Shown here piece by piece: positions 41,470-51,814 of a stretch of DNA of 64,000 nucleotides (positions are counted from its first letter, which is position 1; every line of letters starts with the position of its first letter). The DNA is from CALIZF01 sp046292445 (lineage in GTDB: Bacteria; Pseudomonadota; Alphaproteobacteria; Rhodobacterales; Rhodobacteraceae), in contig JBKBQT010000001.1 in NCBI GenBank assembly GCA_046292445.1, positions 124,001 through 188,000 of the forward strand, given 5' to 3'. The notes beneath the pieces are model-generated. The model ran no database searches and was not told the DNA's origin. It saw only the letters and a program-made list of their open reading frames with translations. A program made the position numbers and the translations under genes.

Positions 41470-42444
41470 CTAGAACGACCCCCCCAGCGTCTTGGCGATG
41501 CCATGCAGCGACGGCCCGATCAGGATGATCATCAGCGGCGGCACTGTGAAAAGCATCGTGCCAAGGGTCAGCTTGGTCGGCAAGACGTTTGCCTTTTCCT
41601 CGGCCCGCATCACCCGCTTGTCGCGCATTTCCGACGCATAGACGCGCAGCGCCTCGGCGATCGAGGTGCCGAATGTGGCCGACTGGATCATCGTGGTCAC
41701 GAAGGAGGCGATGTCGGGCACGCCGGCGCGTTCGGCAAAGTCCTTAAGCACCGCGACCCGTTCCTTGCCCGCCTTGACCTCGTTGGCCACAAGCTCGAAC
41801 TCCTCGCCCAGGGCCGGATAGCCGAGCCGGATTTCCTTGGAGACCCGGACGATCGACTGGTCGAGCGACTGGCCGGCCTCGACACAGACCAGCATCATGT
41901 CCAGCGCGTCGGGGAACCCCTCGATCATCTGCTGCTGGCGTTCCTGGATGCGGCGCTGCACCCAGTAGATCGGGGCATAATAGCCGACGATCCCCGGCAG
42001 CATCGTGGACATCAGCAGGTTGGTCATGTTGCGCGGGTTGTCACTGTCGTTGGTGATCAGCGTGTAGAGCACACCGACAACCAGCGCGCCGAGGCCGAGC
42101 GCGAACTGCGCGGCATGGAACAGCCGCACCGCGTTCTTGCCGCGATAGCCCGCCCGCAGCATCTTGAGCCGCGCCGTCGAAAGCTCCTTCTCGTCCTGCG
42201 GTTCGAGGAAGGTGGCAAATTTCTGCAGCTTGTCGGTGCGGTCGGCAACGCGCAGCGCCTGCGAGCCGGGCTGGACGGCCTTGGCCCTGGCCGCCTCGCG
42301 CAGCTTGTCCAGCGGGTCGGGGCGACGGTTGATGAAGGCGGGGATCGCCAGCGCGATCAGCAGGACGCCAAGCGCCCCGACCGCAAGAAGCGGGCCGAGC
42401 GGGCCGAGCGCCCCGGTGAGCATCGCGTTCAGACTGTCGAGCAT
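41470..42444 (-). CDS. tadC: Type II secretion system F family protein TadC
   Basis: 324 residues. The protein has an N-terminal membrane span (LLAVGALGVLLIALAIPAF), further spans in the middle and C-terminus, and the T2SSF domain. Characteristic parts are FPDALDMMLVCVEAGQSLDQ, then SFVTTMIQSATFGTSIAEAL, and LFTVPPLMIILIGPSL at the end. With TadB it forms the inner-membrane platform on which the TadA ATPase extrudes Flp pilin. It begins 7 bases behind tadB and ends just before the TPR gene. Confidence 0.94.
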   Translation of the reverse strand: MLDSLNAMLTGALGPLGPLLAVGALGVLLIALAIPAFINRRPDPLDKLREAARAKAVQPGSQALRVADRTDKLQKFATFLEPQDEKELSTARLKMLRAGYRGKNAVRLFHAAQFALGLGALVVGVLYTLITNDSDNPRNMTNLLMSTMLPGIVGYYAPIYWVQRRIQERQQQMIEGFPDALDMMLVCVEAGQSLDQSIVRVSKEIRLGYPALGEEFELVANEVKAGKERVAVLKDFAERAGVPDIASFVTTMIQSATFGTSIAEALRVYASEMRDKRVMRAEEKANVLPTKLTLGTMLFTVPPLMIILIGPSLHGIAKTLGGSF

Positions 42445-42451
42445 GGCCGTG

Positions 42452-43420
42452 TCAAACCTTGATGTTCACCATGATCTTCATGTAGATCACGTTGATGACG
42501 AGGAACGCGCCCACCACGAGCGCAGCGGGGATGTAGGCCGAGGTTTCCTTGACCTCGTCGTAATAGTCGGGCTTGAGGATCTGGATCATCACCAGCGCCA
42601 CGATCGGGAAGGCGGACAGGAACATCCCCGACCATTTCGCCTCGGCCGTGATCGCCTTGACGCGCCGGAACAGCTTGAACCGCGCCCGGATCACCTTGGC
42701 GAGGCCCTCGAGGATCTCGGCGAGGTTGCCGCCCGATTGCGCCTGGATCGACACGGCAACGGCGAGAAAGCGCAGATCCTGCATGTCCATCCGTTCGGCA
42801 AAGGCCTTGAGGCTTTCGGACACGTCGCGGCCATAGGCGGCTTCGTCCGCGATCATGCCGAATTCGGTGCCGAGCGGATCGGGCACCTCCTTGGCGACGA
42901 TCCCCATGGCCGACGAGAACGGATGGCCGACCCGCAGGCTGCGCACCATCAGTTCGACCGCATCGGGCAGCTGTTCCTCGACCATGGCAAGACGCTTCTT
43001 GGCCTTGCCGTTGACCCACATGTAGACGCCGCCGACGCCCATGCCGACCGCCACCAGCGCCCGCACCCCGGCCTCGGCATCGGTCCCGATGCTCAATCCG
43101 ACATAGGAAATGCCCGACAGCGCGACCATGATGAGGATGAGCTGGCGCGGCGAAAAGGCGATGTTGGCCTTCTGCGCCTTGTCGGCAAGAATCGCATAGA
43201 GCGGGATCGACCGCGCATTCATGTGCTGCGACATCTCCTTGCGGAGCTGTTCGAGCACCTGTTCCCGGTTCGCGCCCTTTTCCATCAGTGCAAGGCGCCG
43301 GCTGACCTTGCTGTTGAGGCTGATCGACTTGCCGAAGACCGTGAGATACAGCCCCTCGACCAGCAGCAGAACGGCAAGAAAGATCGCGCCGTAGATCAGG
43401 GGAGTTGCGCTGAATTCCAT
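42452..43420 (-). CDS. tadB: Type II secretion system F family protein TadB
   Basis: 322 residues from the ATG at 43420. A longer in-frame extension to 43477 overlaps cpaF. An N-terminal hydrophobic span (IYGAIFLAVLLLVEGLYLTV), a linker with ALMEKGANREQVLEQLR, and the T2SSF domain with EEQLPDAVELMVRSLRVGHP are seen. The domain also has LRFLAVAVSIQAQSGGNLAE. C-terminal spans end IYMKIMVNIKV. It pairs with TadC as the platform protein of the Flp pilus machine. Confidence 0.94.
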   Translation of the reverse strand: MEFSATPLIYGAIFLAVLLLVEGLYLTVFGKSISLNSKVSRRLALMEKGANREQVLEQLRKEMSQHMNARSIPLYAILADKAQKANIAFSPRQLILIMVALSGISYVGLSIGTDAEAGVRALVAVGMGVGGVYMWVNGKAKKRLAMVEEQLPDAVELMVRSLRVGHPFSSAMGIVAKEVPDPLGTEFGMIADEAAYGRDVSESLKAFAERMDMQDLRFLAVAVSIQAQSGGNLAEILEGLAKVIRARFKLFRRVKAITAEAKWSGMFLSAFPIVALVMIQILKPDYYDEVKETSAYIPAALVVGAFLVINVIYMKIMVNIKV

Positions 43421-43431
43421 GGGTCCGATCC

Positions 43432-44886
<1,455 letters not shown>

Positions 44887-44895
44887 CACGGCCCC

Positions 44896-46152
44896 CTATT
44901 TCCGACCGCCTTCGACGGCCTTGTTCAGCTCGTGCACCGACTTGGCGAGTTTCTGGATCTCGCGCCGCAGCGCGTTCTTGGCGGCCGTTTCCGCCAGCGG
45001 CAGGCCATGGTCGTTGGCCTGCGTCACCTGCCGCTGGCCGTCGGGCAGCTGCAGCTCGATGTCGATGGACAGCGATTCCGCCAGACGCTTGGCCCGCGCC
45101 TTGCCGGACAGGTCGGTGAACCCCGGCGCGCGGTTGAGCGCGAAGCGCAGCTTTTCATGCGGCAGATCCTCGGCCTTGAGCGCGCGCACGAGGCGCAGCG
45201 TGTTCTGGGCGCAGCGCATGTCGAGTTCCAGAAGCGCGAAATAGACATGCGCCGCGGACAGGACCGTCTCGGTCCAGCCGACGATGGTCTTGGGCATGTC
45301 GATCACGACGTAATCGAAATTGGACTGCGCCATGGTGATGATGCGCCCCACGTCCTCCGGTCCGATGAAGTCGAGCGGAAGCATGTCCGAGGGCGCGGTA
45401 AAGACATGCAGCTTGTCGTTGAACGTCACCATGGCCTGCACGAAGGCATCGCTGTCGAGGCCGGCGGTATCGGACAGCGCCTCGAAGATCGTCTCGCGCC
45501 GCGGAAGGTCGAGATAGGTCGCAACCGAGCCGAACTGCAGATCGAGGTCGATCAGGCAGACCCGCGGCGCGTCCGTTTTCTGGATCGTGGCGAGCTCCCA
45601 GGCGAGATTGACGGCGAAGGTCGTGGCGCCCGTGCCCCCGCCGAGCCCGTGCACCGGCAGCACCACGCCGTCGCGGTCGCCCTTGGCCTTGAAGCTGGGG
45701 CGGACGATCTCTTCCTCGGCCGCTGCGGCGGCGGGCGGCGGGGCGGGCTTGCGCAGCCGGGCGATGGCATCGTGCAGCGCGCCTTCGGGGAGCGGATAGG
45801 GCACGAAATCCTCGGCCCCGAGCCTGAGCAACTGATGCAGCGCAACGGGCGTGATCTGATCGGCGATCAGAATCACCTTGATCCCGCGATCGCGCGCGGC
45901 CGTGACGATGCTGGCGATCCGCGTCAGGTCGGCCTCGTCGTCCCCATCCACCGCGATGGCGACGAATTCGAGCGTGCGCGCATCGGGCTGGTCGAAGAAC
46001 CGCAGCGCGTCCTCGAAACCGAGGTCGCCCCATGTCTCGCCCAGTTCCGCCTCCATGTCCTCGATCAGGAGGTCGAAGTTCTGCACGTCGCGGCTGATCG
46101 TGCAGGCGACGATCGGCGCGGGTTCCGGTTGCAGGGCTGCCACAGCGGTCAT
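44896..46152 (-). CDS. cpaE: Pilus localisation ATPase CpaE (TadZ)
   Basis: 418 residues from the ATG at 46152, chosen for its AGGGGAAACGA ribosome site. Earlier in-frame ATGs at 46221 and 46230 have none. The N-terminal 140 residues resemble a receiver domain (VILIADQITPVALHQLLRLG). The C-terminal part is a ParA/MinD-like ATPase with LPVHGLGGGTGATTFAVNLA. Its Walker A lacks the usual first lysine of the deviant KGGxGKT motif. VCLIDLDLQFGSVATYLDLP and YVVIDMPKTIVGW follow. Such proteins mark the pole or site where the Tad machine is built. Confidence 0.9.
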   Translation of the reverse strand: MTAVAALQPEPAPIVACTISRDVQNFDLLIEDMEAELGETWGDLGFEDALRFFDQPDARTLEFVAIAVDGDDEADLTRIASIVTAARDRGIKVILIADQITPVALHQLLRLGAEDFVPYPLPEGALHDAIARLRKPAPPPAAAAAEEEIVRPSFKAKGDRDGVVLPVHGLGGGTGATTFAVNLAWELATIQKTDAPRVCLIDLDLQFGSVATYLDLPRRETIFEALSDTAGLDSDAFVQAMVTFNDKLHVFTAPSDMLPLDFIGPEDVGRIITMAQSNFDYVVIDMPKTIVGWTETVLSAAHVYFALLELDMRCAQNTLRLVRALKAEDLPHEKLRFALNRAPGFTDLSGKARAKRLAESLSIDIELQLPDGQRQVTQANDHGLPLAETAAKNALRREIQKLAKSVHELNKAVEGGRK

Positions 46153-46377
46153 CGGTTCGTTTCCCCTATCCAAGGGGCGCCGTCCGGCCGGATTTGCGTC
46201 GGGTGACTTGCCTTGTGCCATCGCGCCCATCCTGACCGATCCTGACGCCCCCGTGCGATTCGCTGATCGCACGACTGCTCTCATTACGCGCAGGGTCGTG
46301 GACAATGGTGGCAGGAATGGGACTAAAATTCCGTCAATCTTCGACATTCTGCCGCGCCGCCGCGGGCGGCAGGCCGG

Positions 46378-47025
46378 TCAGTTCCGATTGTTGGCGGTGG
46401 CGACCGGCACGTTCTCCGGGTGCCGGAACCGGGCGCCAGCCTCGCCGGAAATGTATTCGCGGAAAACGACTTCGGCGTATTTTCCGTTCATCACGGTCGG
46501 GTGGCGCTGCACGAACCCGGTGACCTCGGTCACGGTCCGCCGGTTCTGGCGTTCGGGGTCGGCGGTCTGGATCAGGGGCCGCGTCTTGCCGAACGATGCC
46601 ACCGCCTCGAGCCGCGACCGGCTGATGCCCTGCGCGGTCAGGAAGGAAACAACCGCCTGCGCCCGCCTGAGGCCGAGCGCGCGGTTGTAGGCATCCGACC
46701 CCACGAGGTCGGTATGGCCATAGACGCGGAAGCGCACCTCGGGGAACTGGCGGATCCATGCGGCCTGACGGCGCAGGATGTCCTGCGCCGCGGCGTCGAG
46801 CCGCGCGCTGTCGAACTCGAAATTGACCGTATCGGGCACCTCGCGCGCAAAACGCTCGCCGAGCGCCTGCACATAGCTCTTCTGTCCGGTCATGGTGAGG
46901 ACGTTGTTCATCGTCGGGTTGCCGAAGCCGCCCTCGTCGATGTTGGACGCGATCTCGGTGCCGCAGGCGGCCAGGCTCAGGGCCGCGGCGGTCAGAAGGG
47001 GCAGGGCCAGGCGCACGCGCGTCAC
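46378..47025 (-). CDS. OmpA-family lipoprotein of the Tad locus
   Basis: 215 residues from the GTG at 47025, whose GTGA overlaps the secretin stop. The signal VTRVRLALPLLTAAALSLAAC ends in a lipobox (LAAC). The C-terminal OmpA domain has VNFEFDSARLDAAAQDILR and FRVYGHTDLVGSDAYNRALG, with LGLRRAQAVVSFL, the peptidoglycan-binding motif set. In alphaproteobacterial tad loci this position (between cpaC and cpaE) is held by CpaD-like or OmpA-like proteins. It probably anchors the pilus pore to the cell wall. Confidence 0.9.
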   Translation of the reverse strand: MTRVRLALPLLTAAALSLAACGTEIASNIDEGGFGNPTMNNVLTMTGQKSYVQALGERFAREVPDTVNFEFDSARLDAAAQDILRRQAAWIRQFPEVRFRVYGHTDLVGSDAYNRALGLRRAQAVVSFLTAQGISRSRLEAVASFGKTRPLIQTADPERQNRRTVTEVTGFVQRHPTVMNGKYAEVVFREYISGEAGARFRHPENVPVATANNRN

Positions 47026-48428
47026 TCCATCACATAGCCGTAGGGGCCCGAGAAATCCTGCCGCGCCACTTCGCCCGCCGCGCCGCGCTGACCGGCGACC
47101 CGGCCGAAGAGGAAGAATTCCCGCTCCGATGGCAGGCGCACACGATCGGTGGGCAGCGCCAGCGCCTCGCCCCGCGTCGGCGTGACGAGATGCGGGGTCA
47201 CGATGATGACAAGCTCGGATTGCGCACGCTGGAAATCGGCCGACCGGAACAGCGCGCCGAGGATCGGAACCTCGCCGAGCCACGGCACCTGGCTGTTGAG
47301 GTTGCGAAAATCGTCCTGCAGCAGGCCGGCGATGGCAAAGCTCTCGCCGTCCCGCATCTCGACGGTCGTTGAGGTTTCGCGCCGGCGGAAGGCATTGATC
47401 TGGAACCCGTTGGTCTGCAACGTCACGGTCGTGTCGATCGACGACACCGCGGCGTTGAGCGTCAGGTTGATGATGTTGCCGTCAACCACCGTGGGCACGA
47501 AATTCAGCTCGACCCCGAAGGGCTTGTATTCGATGGCGATCCGGTTCTCGCCTGACGCGACCGGGATGGGATATTCGCCGCCCGCGAGGAACTTGGCCTC
47601 CTGCCCCGACAGCGCGGTGAGGTTCGGCTCGGCCAGCGTGCGCACCATCCCCTTGCTCTCGAGCGCCTCCATCAGCACCGCGAACTGCAGGCTCCCGGCG
47701 GTGAAGCCAAGTCCGACCGCGCCGCGCGTCTGGGGATTGATCGGAAGCACGCCGTTGTCGAAGGCGTTGTTGATCGCGCCGGGCTGGGTGAAGTTGCCGG
47801 TGCCCGCAATGGCCCCGACGCCGCCGGCCGTGTTGCGCATCCCGAGCGAGGCCGACAGGTTCTTGGACACCGACCGCTGCATCTCGGCAAAGCGGACCTT
47901 GAGCATCACCTGCTGCGTGCCGCCGACCGTCATCAGGTTCGACACCCGTTCGGGCGCATAGCGGTTGGCGAGGTCGAGCGCGCGGTCCAGCTTGGCGATG
48001 GACGACACGGTGCCCGACAGGACGATCCCGTCATTGGCCGTGCGCACCTCGATCGGCTCGCCGGGCAGGATCTGCCGCAGGCGTTCCTTGAACTCGCCGA
48101 TGTCGGGGGTGACATGCACCTCGACGTTGGCGATCAGCCGCCCGTCGTCGGTCAGCAGCGTCAGCGTCGTGCGGCCGGGGATCTTGCCGAGCACATAGAT
48201 CGACCGGTCCGACAGGGTCGAGATGTCGGCGATGCCCGGGTTGGCGATCGACACCTGGCCGAAGGCGCTTTCGCTCTCGACGACGACGGCCCGGTTCATC
48301 GGCACGTTGAGCGCTGACGACACCTCGCCCGACATCACCCGCAAGGCCTGCGCATGGCCCGCGGGCACAGCCGCGACGGCGACCGCAAGGCCCATCAGCC
48401 CCGCGTGGCAAAGTGTCCTGATCCGCAT
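47022..48428 (-). CDS. cpaC: Tad/Cpa pilus secretin CpaC (RcpA)
   Basis: 468 residues from the ATG at 48428 behind GGAGAGGCGGG. A signal peptide (residues 1-27, ending PAGHAQ) precedes an N-terminal secretin domain with SALNVPMNRAVVVESES and a BON-type region (IPGRTTLTLLTDDGRLIANV). The C-terminal secretin domain has AEPNLTALSGQEAKFLAGGE and VPWLGEVPILGALFRS. It ends with ELVIIVTPHLVTPT, the hallmark of secretins. It forms the outer-membrane channel for Flp pili. It is the first visible gene of the operon. No cpaB or Flp pilin lies upstream within the window. Confidence 0.95.
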   Translation of the reverse strand: MRIRTLCHAGLMGLAVAVAAVPAGHAQALRVMSGEVSSALNVPMNRAVVVESESAFGQVSIANPGIADISTLSDRSIYVLGKIPGRTTLTLLTDDGRLIANVEVHVTPDIGEFKERLRQILPGEPIEVRTANDGIVLSGTVSSIAKLDRALDLANRYAPERVSNLMTVGGTQQVMLKVRFAEMQRSVSKNLSASLGMRNTAGGVGAIAGTGNFTQPGAINNAFDNGVLPINPQTRGAVGLGFTAGSLQFAVLMEALESKGMVRTLAEPNLTALSGQEAKFLAGGEYPIPVASGENRIAIEYKPFGVELNFVPTVVDGNIINLTLNAAVSSIDTTVTLQTNGFQINAFRRRETSTTVEMRDGESFAIAGLLQDDFRNLNSQVPWLGEVPILGALFRSADFQRAQSELVIIVTPHLVTPTRGEALALPTDRVRLPSEREFFLFGRVAGQRGAAGEVARQDFSGPYGYVME

Positions 48429-48508
48429 GTGACCCGCCTCTCCGATCACCATCGTCCGCGGGTCTTGGCGCCCGTCGAACCTGTCTTTTTTGCCCGCTCG
48501 TTGGGCGC

Positions 48509-48537
48509 ATTGTGCCGGAGTTGGGGAATCTTTGCAA
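48509..48537 (-). promoter_or_regulatory. Candidate promoter of the tad/cpa operon
   Basis: On the minus strand: TTGCAA (48537-48532), a 17-base spacer and CACAAT (48514-48509). The -10 agrees in four of six bases. It would give a leader of about 70 bases to the cpaC ATG at 48428. It lies in the 216-base gap before cpaC, which holds no other recognised gene. Confidence 0.4.
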
Positions 48538-48644
48538 GAATCATGGCATTGCGGGCGCCAACTGATGTGGATAACTGGCAACAACAGGAATGGTGGCCCA
48601 GCGATAGCGGTAATCGGGCCTATTCGCCACCAGATCAGGTGGCA

Positions 48645-48875
48645 TCAGGGTCGGCGCTGGCGACCGACCTCGCGCAGGATGAACACCCGGATCGCCGAGG
48701 CAAGGCCGATGCCAGGCGCGCGGGCCGCGTCGATCTCGGCCGCGAGCGCATTGACCGTCTGCCCGCGTTCGGCGGCGATGGCGCGAAAGGCGTCCCAGAA
48801 TTCGGGTTCCAGCGACACGCTTGTGCGGTGGCCGCGAAGGGTCAGCGAATGTTTGGTCGGACCCGGGGCGGTCAT
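48645..48875 (-). CDS. Ribbon-helix-helix domain protein
   Basis: 76 residues. The core RTSVSLEPEFWDAFRAIAAE and later TVNALAAEIDAARA are the beta-strand and two helices of an RHH_4-type DNA-binding domain. The C-terminus IGLASAIRVFILREVGRQ is also typical. Such proteins may be small transcription factors. The start overlaps the DUF4169 stop by four bases (ATGA), and the same two genes beside fumC is a recurrent Rhodobacterales arrangement. No toxin gene is seen beside it, so I do not call it an antitoxin. Confidence 0.85.
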   Translation of the reverse strand: MTAPGPTKHSLTLRGHRTSVSLEPEFWDAFRAIAAERGQTVNALAAEIDAARAPGIGLASAIRVFILREVGRQRRP

Positions 48876-49090
48876 GTCGGATCGTCCGGCGCGTCGCTGG
48901 CGGATCGGTCATCGTCCCCGGTGCGCCGGTGCCCGTCGAGCCGGCGGGCGGCTGTGATCCGCTCGGCCTCCTCGGCCGCCCTCTGCGCCCGGGTGCGCCC
49001 GTGCAGGGCGGCGTTCGCATCGGCCTGTCTGCGCGCCTCGGCGCGGGCGCGCGTCTTGCGCACGGCGCGCAGGTTGACGATCTCGCTCAT
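48872..49090 (-). CDS. DUF4169 domain-containing small protein
   Basis: 72 residues, starting MSEIVNLRAVRKTRARAEAR after a GAGGAGGG ribosome site. The protein is highly charged and helical (RRQADANAALHGRTRAQRAA, then EAERITAARRLDGHRR), the DUF4169 pattern. The function is unknown. The gene lies between fumC and the RHH gene and is translationally coupled to the latter. Confidence 0.88.
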   Translation of the reverse strand: MSEIVNLRAVRKTRARAEARRQADANAALHGRTRAQRAAEEAERITAARRLDGHRRTGDDDRSASDAPDDPT

Positions 49091-49165
49091 CCCGCCCTCC
49101 TCGGCCGACCATGCCCCCCCCAGCGGGTCGTCAGCGTTTCGTGACGCCCGCCGGGGCAGATCGGA

Positions 49166-50560
49166 TCAGCCCTTCGGCCCGATCATCTCCTCGGGGCGCA
49201 CGATCCGGTCGAAGGTCTCGGCATCGACGAAGCCGAGTGCTACCGCCTCCTCCCGGAGCGTGGTGCCATTGCGGTGCGCGGTCTTGGCGACCTTGGTGGC
49301 GTTGTCATAGCCGATATGGGGGGCAAGCGCAGTCACCAGCATCAGGCTCTCCTTCATCAGCTTCTCGATCCGTGCCACGTTGGCCTGCGTGCCCGCCACC
49401 ATGTTGTCGGTGAAGCTGCCCGCGGCATCGCCCAGAAGCTGCATGGATTGCAGCACGTTGTAGGCCATCATCGGGTTGTAGACGTTAAGCTCGAAATGCC
49501 CCTGGCTGCCGGCAAAGCCGACCGCCGCGTCGTTGCCCATCACATGCGCGCAGACCATCGTCAGCGCCTCGGCCTGGGTCGGGTTGACCTTGCCGGGCAT
49601 GATCGACGACCCCGGCTCGTTCTCGGGCAGGATCAGCTCGCCCAGCCCCGACCGCGGGCCGGAGCCCAGCAGACGCATGTCGTTGGCGATCTTGAACAGG
49701 CTCGCCGCCACGGTCCTGAGCGCACCCGAGAACATCACCATCGCGTCATGCGCCGCGAGCGCCTCGAACTTGTTCGGCGCGGTCACGAAGGGCAGGCCGG
49801 TGATCTCGGCGATCCGGGCGGCCACGCGCCGGTCCCAGCCGACGCGGGTGTTCAGGCCGGTGCCGACCGCGGTGCCGCCCTGCGCCAGTTCGTAGATGTC
49901 CGGCAGGCACATCTCGACGCGCCGGATGCCCATGGCGACCTGATGCGCATAGCCGCCGAATTCCTGCCCCAGCGTCAGCGGGGTGGCATCCTGCGTATGG
50001 GTCCGGCCGATCTTGATGATGCCGGCGAATTCCTCGGCCTTCGCCGCAAGCCCGGCATGCAGCTTGCGCAGGCCGGGAAGCAGCGTGTCGCGCGCCATCA
50101 TGCCGATGGCAACATGCATCGCGGTCGGGAAGGTGTCGTTGGACGACTGGCCCATGTTCACATGGTCGTTCGGGTGCACGGGTTTCTTCGACCCCATCAC
50201 ACCGCCCAGCATCTCGATCGCGCGGTTCGAGATGACCTCGTTGGCGTTCATGTTCGACTGCGTGCCCGATCCGGTCTGCCAGACGACAAGGGGGAAGTTG
50301 TCGTCGAACCGCCCCTCGATCACCTCCTGCGCGGCCGCCGCGATGGCCTGGCCAAGCGCGGGGTCGATATCGCCCTGGTCGATGTTGACCAGTGCGCAGG
50401 CCTTCTTGACCACGCCGAGCGCGCGGATGATCGCCACCGGCTGGCGCTCCCAGCCGATGGGAAAGTTGATGATCGACCTCTGCGTCTGGGCGCCCCAGTA
50501 TTTGTCGGCGGGAACCTCGAGCGGGCCGAAACTGTCGGTCTCGGTGCGGGTCTGGGTCAT
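49166..50560 (-). CDS. fumC: Fumarate hydratase class II
   Basis: 464 residues from the ATG at 50560 (MTQTRTETDSFGPLEVPADK). In-frame ATGs at 50569 and further up have no better support. The iron-independent class II fumarase of the citric acid cycle interconverts fumarate and malate. The superfamily signature GSSIMPGKVNPTQAE, the TGSGTQSNMNANEV substrate-binding block, GRTHTQDATPLTLGQEF, and the S-S region HVNMGQSSNDTFPTAMH are all present. It is the largest gene of a minus-strand run with the two small genes downstream. Confidence 0.97.
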   Translation of the reverse strand: MTQTRTETDSFGPLEVPADKYWGAQTQRSIINFPIGWERQPVAIIRALGVVKKACALVNIDQGDIDPALGQAIAAAAQEVIEGRFDDNFPLVVWQTGSGTQSNMNANEVISNRAIEMLGGVMGSKKPVHPNDHVNMGQSSNDTFPTAMHVAIGMMARDTLLPGLRKLHAGLAAKAEEFAGIIKIGRTHTQDATPLTLGQEFGGYAHQVAMGIRRVEMCLPDIYELAQGGTAVGTGLNTRVGWDRRVAARIAEITGLPFVTAPNKFEALAAHDAMVMFSGALRTVAASLFKIANDMRLLGSGPRSGLGELILPENEPGSSIMPGKVNPTQAEALTMVCAHVMGNDAAVGFAGSQGHFELNVYNPMMAYNVLQSMQLLGDAAGSFTDNMVAGTQANVARIEKLMKESLMLVTALAPHIGYDNATKVAKTAHRNGTTLREEAVALGFVDAETFDRIVRPEEMIGPKG

Positions 50561-50648
50561 GGCATGCATCCGGTTGCGTCTGATGCGCGCAGCACTATGC
50601 CAAACCGCCGCGCCCGGCAAACCCCCGCCGCGCGCGGCGTCGTCCCGG

Positions 50649-51209
50649 TCAGTGCGGCAGGCGGGTATAGGTGTAGACGCGCGCCGGCGGCAGGTTGCCC
50701 CAGACCTTCTTGCCGCGCATCACGCGCAGCCCCAGTTCGGCCCGCAGGCTCTCGGCGAGCGGCGGGCGCGGGCCATAGGTGAACTGCACGAAGATCCCGC
50801 CAGGCCGCAGCACGTCGAAGGCGCCGCCGACGATCGCGCGCTGCAGCGCACGCGGCATCGAAAGGAGCGGCAGGCCCGACACCACGGCGCCGAGGCCGGG
50901 CGCGCAGTGGCGCGCGATGGTCTCGGCGCCCTCGGCCAGAACGGTCGTGCCCGGAAAGCTGCGCCGCAGATGGGCGGCAAATTCGGGGTTGAGCTCGAAC
51001 ACCGTCAGATCGCCCGGCGCGATCCCGGCGCCGAGGATGGCGCGCGTGAAGGTGCCGGTGCCGCCGCCGAGCTCGGCCACGCGGCCCGTCTGCGGGCCGA
51101 TCCCGCGCGTCATGGCGCGGCCGAGTTCGCCCGAGGACGGGGCGAGTGCCACGACCTCGCCGGGATGGCGCAGAAACTCGCGCAGGAAAAGCTTCAGGTC
51201 GTGACGCAT
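50649..51209 (-). CDS. Class I SAM-dependent methyltransferase (phospholipid N-methyltransferase-like)
   Basis: 186 residues. The N-terminus FLREFLRHPGEVVALAPSSG is like that of PmtA phosphatidylethanolamine N-methyltransferases and the related KsgA-like fold. The SAM motif RVAELGGGTGTFTRAIL, then LTVFELNPEFAAHLR and AVVSGLPLLSMP, follow. The product would be methylated PE en route to phosphatidylcholine, but other lipid substrates are possible. No signal peptide or membrane span is seen. It is 88 bases upstream of fumC on the same strand. Confidence 0.85.
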   Translation of the reverse strand: MRHDLKLFLREFLRHPGEVVALAPSSGELGRAMTRGIGPQTGRVAELGGGTGTFTRAILGAGIAPGDLTVFELNPEFAAHLRRSFPGTTVLAEGAETIARHCAPGLGAVVSGLPLLSMPRALQRAIVGGAFDVLRPGGIFVQFTYGPRPPLAESLRAELGLRVMRGKKVWGNLPPARVYTYTRLPH

Positions 51210-51287
51210 GGCGGCTCCGTCGCTGTGTGCCCGTCACCAGCTAAGCTTTTGCAACAGGTTCTTGAAGGGGCAGGTGCGGGCCGGACA

Positions 51288-51746
51288 TCATTTGCGGAAC
51301 TTGTCGAGGCTCACCACCTCGCCGCCGGCGGGCGGCGGGGCGGGGCCCTCGTCGTCCTCGCCCGCATCCGCGTCGTCCTCGTCCCCGTCGGCTTCATGCG
51401 TTTCGAATCGCAGCCCGAATTCGACCGACGGATCGACGAAGGTGCGCAGCGCGTCGAACGGCACGCGAAGCGGTTCGGGCCGATTCCCGAAGTTGAGCGT
51501 GATGGTGAACCCGTCGTCGTCCACCATCAGGTTCTCGAACCAGTGCTGGATGACGATGGTCATCTCGGACGGATAACGCGCATGCAGCCAGTCGGCCATG
51601 GCGACATCGGGGTGGGTGGTGTCGAAGGTGATGAAGAAATGATGCGATCCGGGCAGCCCCTCGGCCGCCACGCCCGACAGGACCTGCTGGATCAGGCCCC
51701 GCATGGCCCGGTGCATCAGGTTGCCGTAATCGATCGACCGCGTCAT
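51288..51746 (-). CDS. sspB: SspB family ClpXP adaptor (alphaproteobacterial type)
   Basis: 152 residues from the ATG at 51746. The sequence MTRSIDYGNLMHRAMRGLIQ, then HHFFITFDTTHPDVAMADWL and MTIVIQHWFENLMVDDDGF, is the SspB-alpha fold that binds ssrA-tagged proteins. After a disordered acidic stretch (DGDEDDADAGEDDEGPAPPP) comes a conserved C-terminal VVSLDKFRK, which docks on ClpX. It delivers tmRNA-tagged substrates to ClpXP. The tmRNA gene itself is only about 2.5 kb away in this window. Confidence 0.94.
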   Translation of the reverse strand: MTRSIDYGNLMHRAMRGLIQQVLSGVAAEGLPGSHHFFITFDTTHPDVAMADWLHARYPSEMTIVIQHWFENLMVDDDGFTITLNFGNRPEPLRVPFDALRTFVDPSVEFGLRFETHEADGDEDDADAGEDDEGPAPPPAGGEVVSLDKFRK

Positions 51747-51814
51747 CGGAACTCTTCGTCTCTGGGTGCGGCCAGCATAGGGGTTTTGCCGGTCAAGGGA
51801 AGGGGCGGCTGGCC

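Noticed and set aside
46231..46377. Gap between cpaE and the ompA-like gene as a possible small RNA.
   Set aside because: There is a GC stem (CTGCCGC/GCGGCAG) but no T-tract, no clear promoter and no known RNA pattern.
48645..49090. RHH and DUF4169 genes as a toxin-antitoxin pair.
   Set aside because: No known toxin fold is present. The two genes beside fumC are a common, conserved arrangement in the order.
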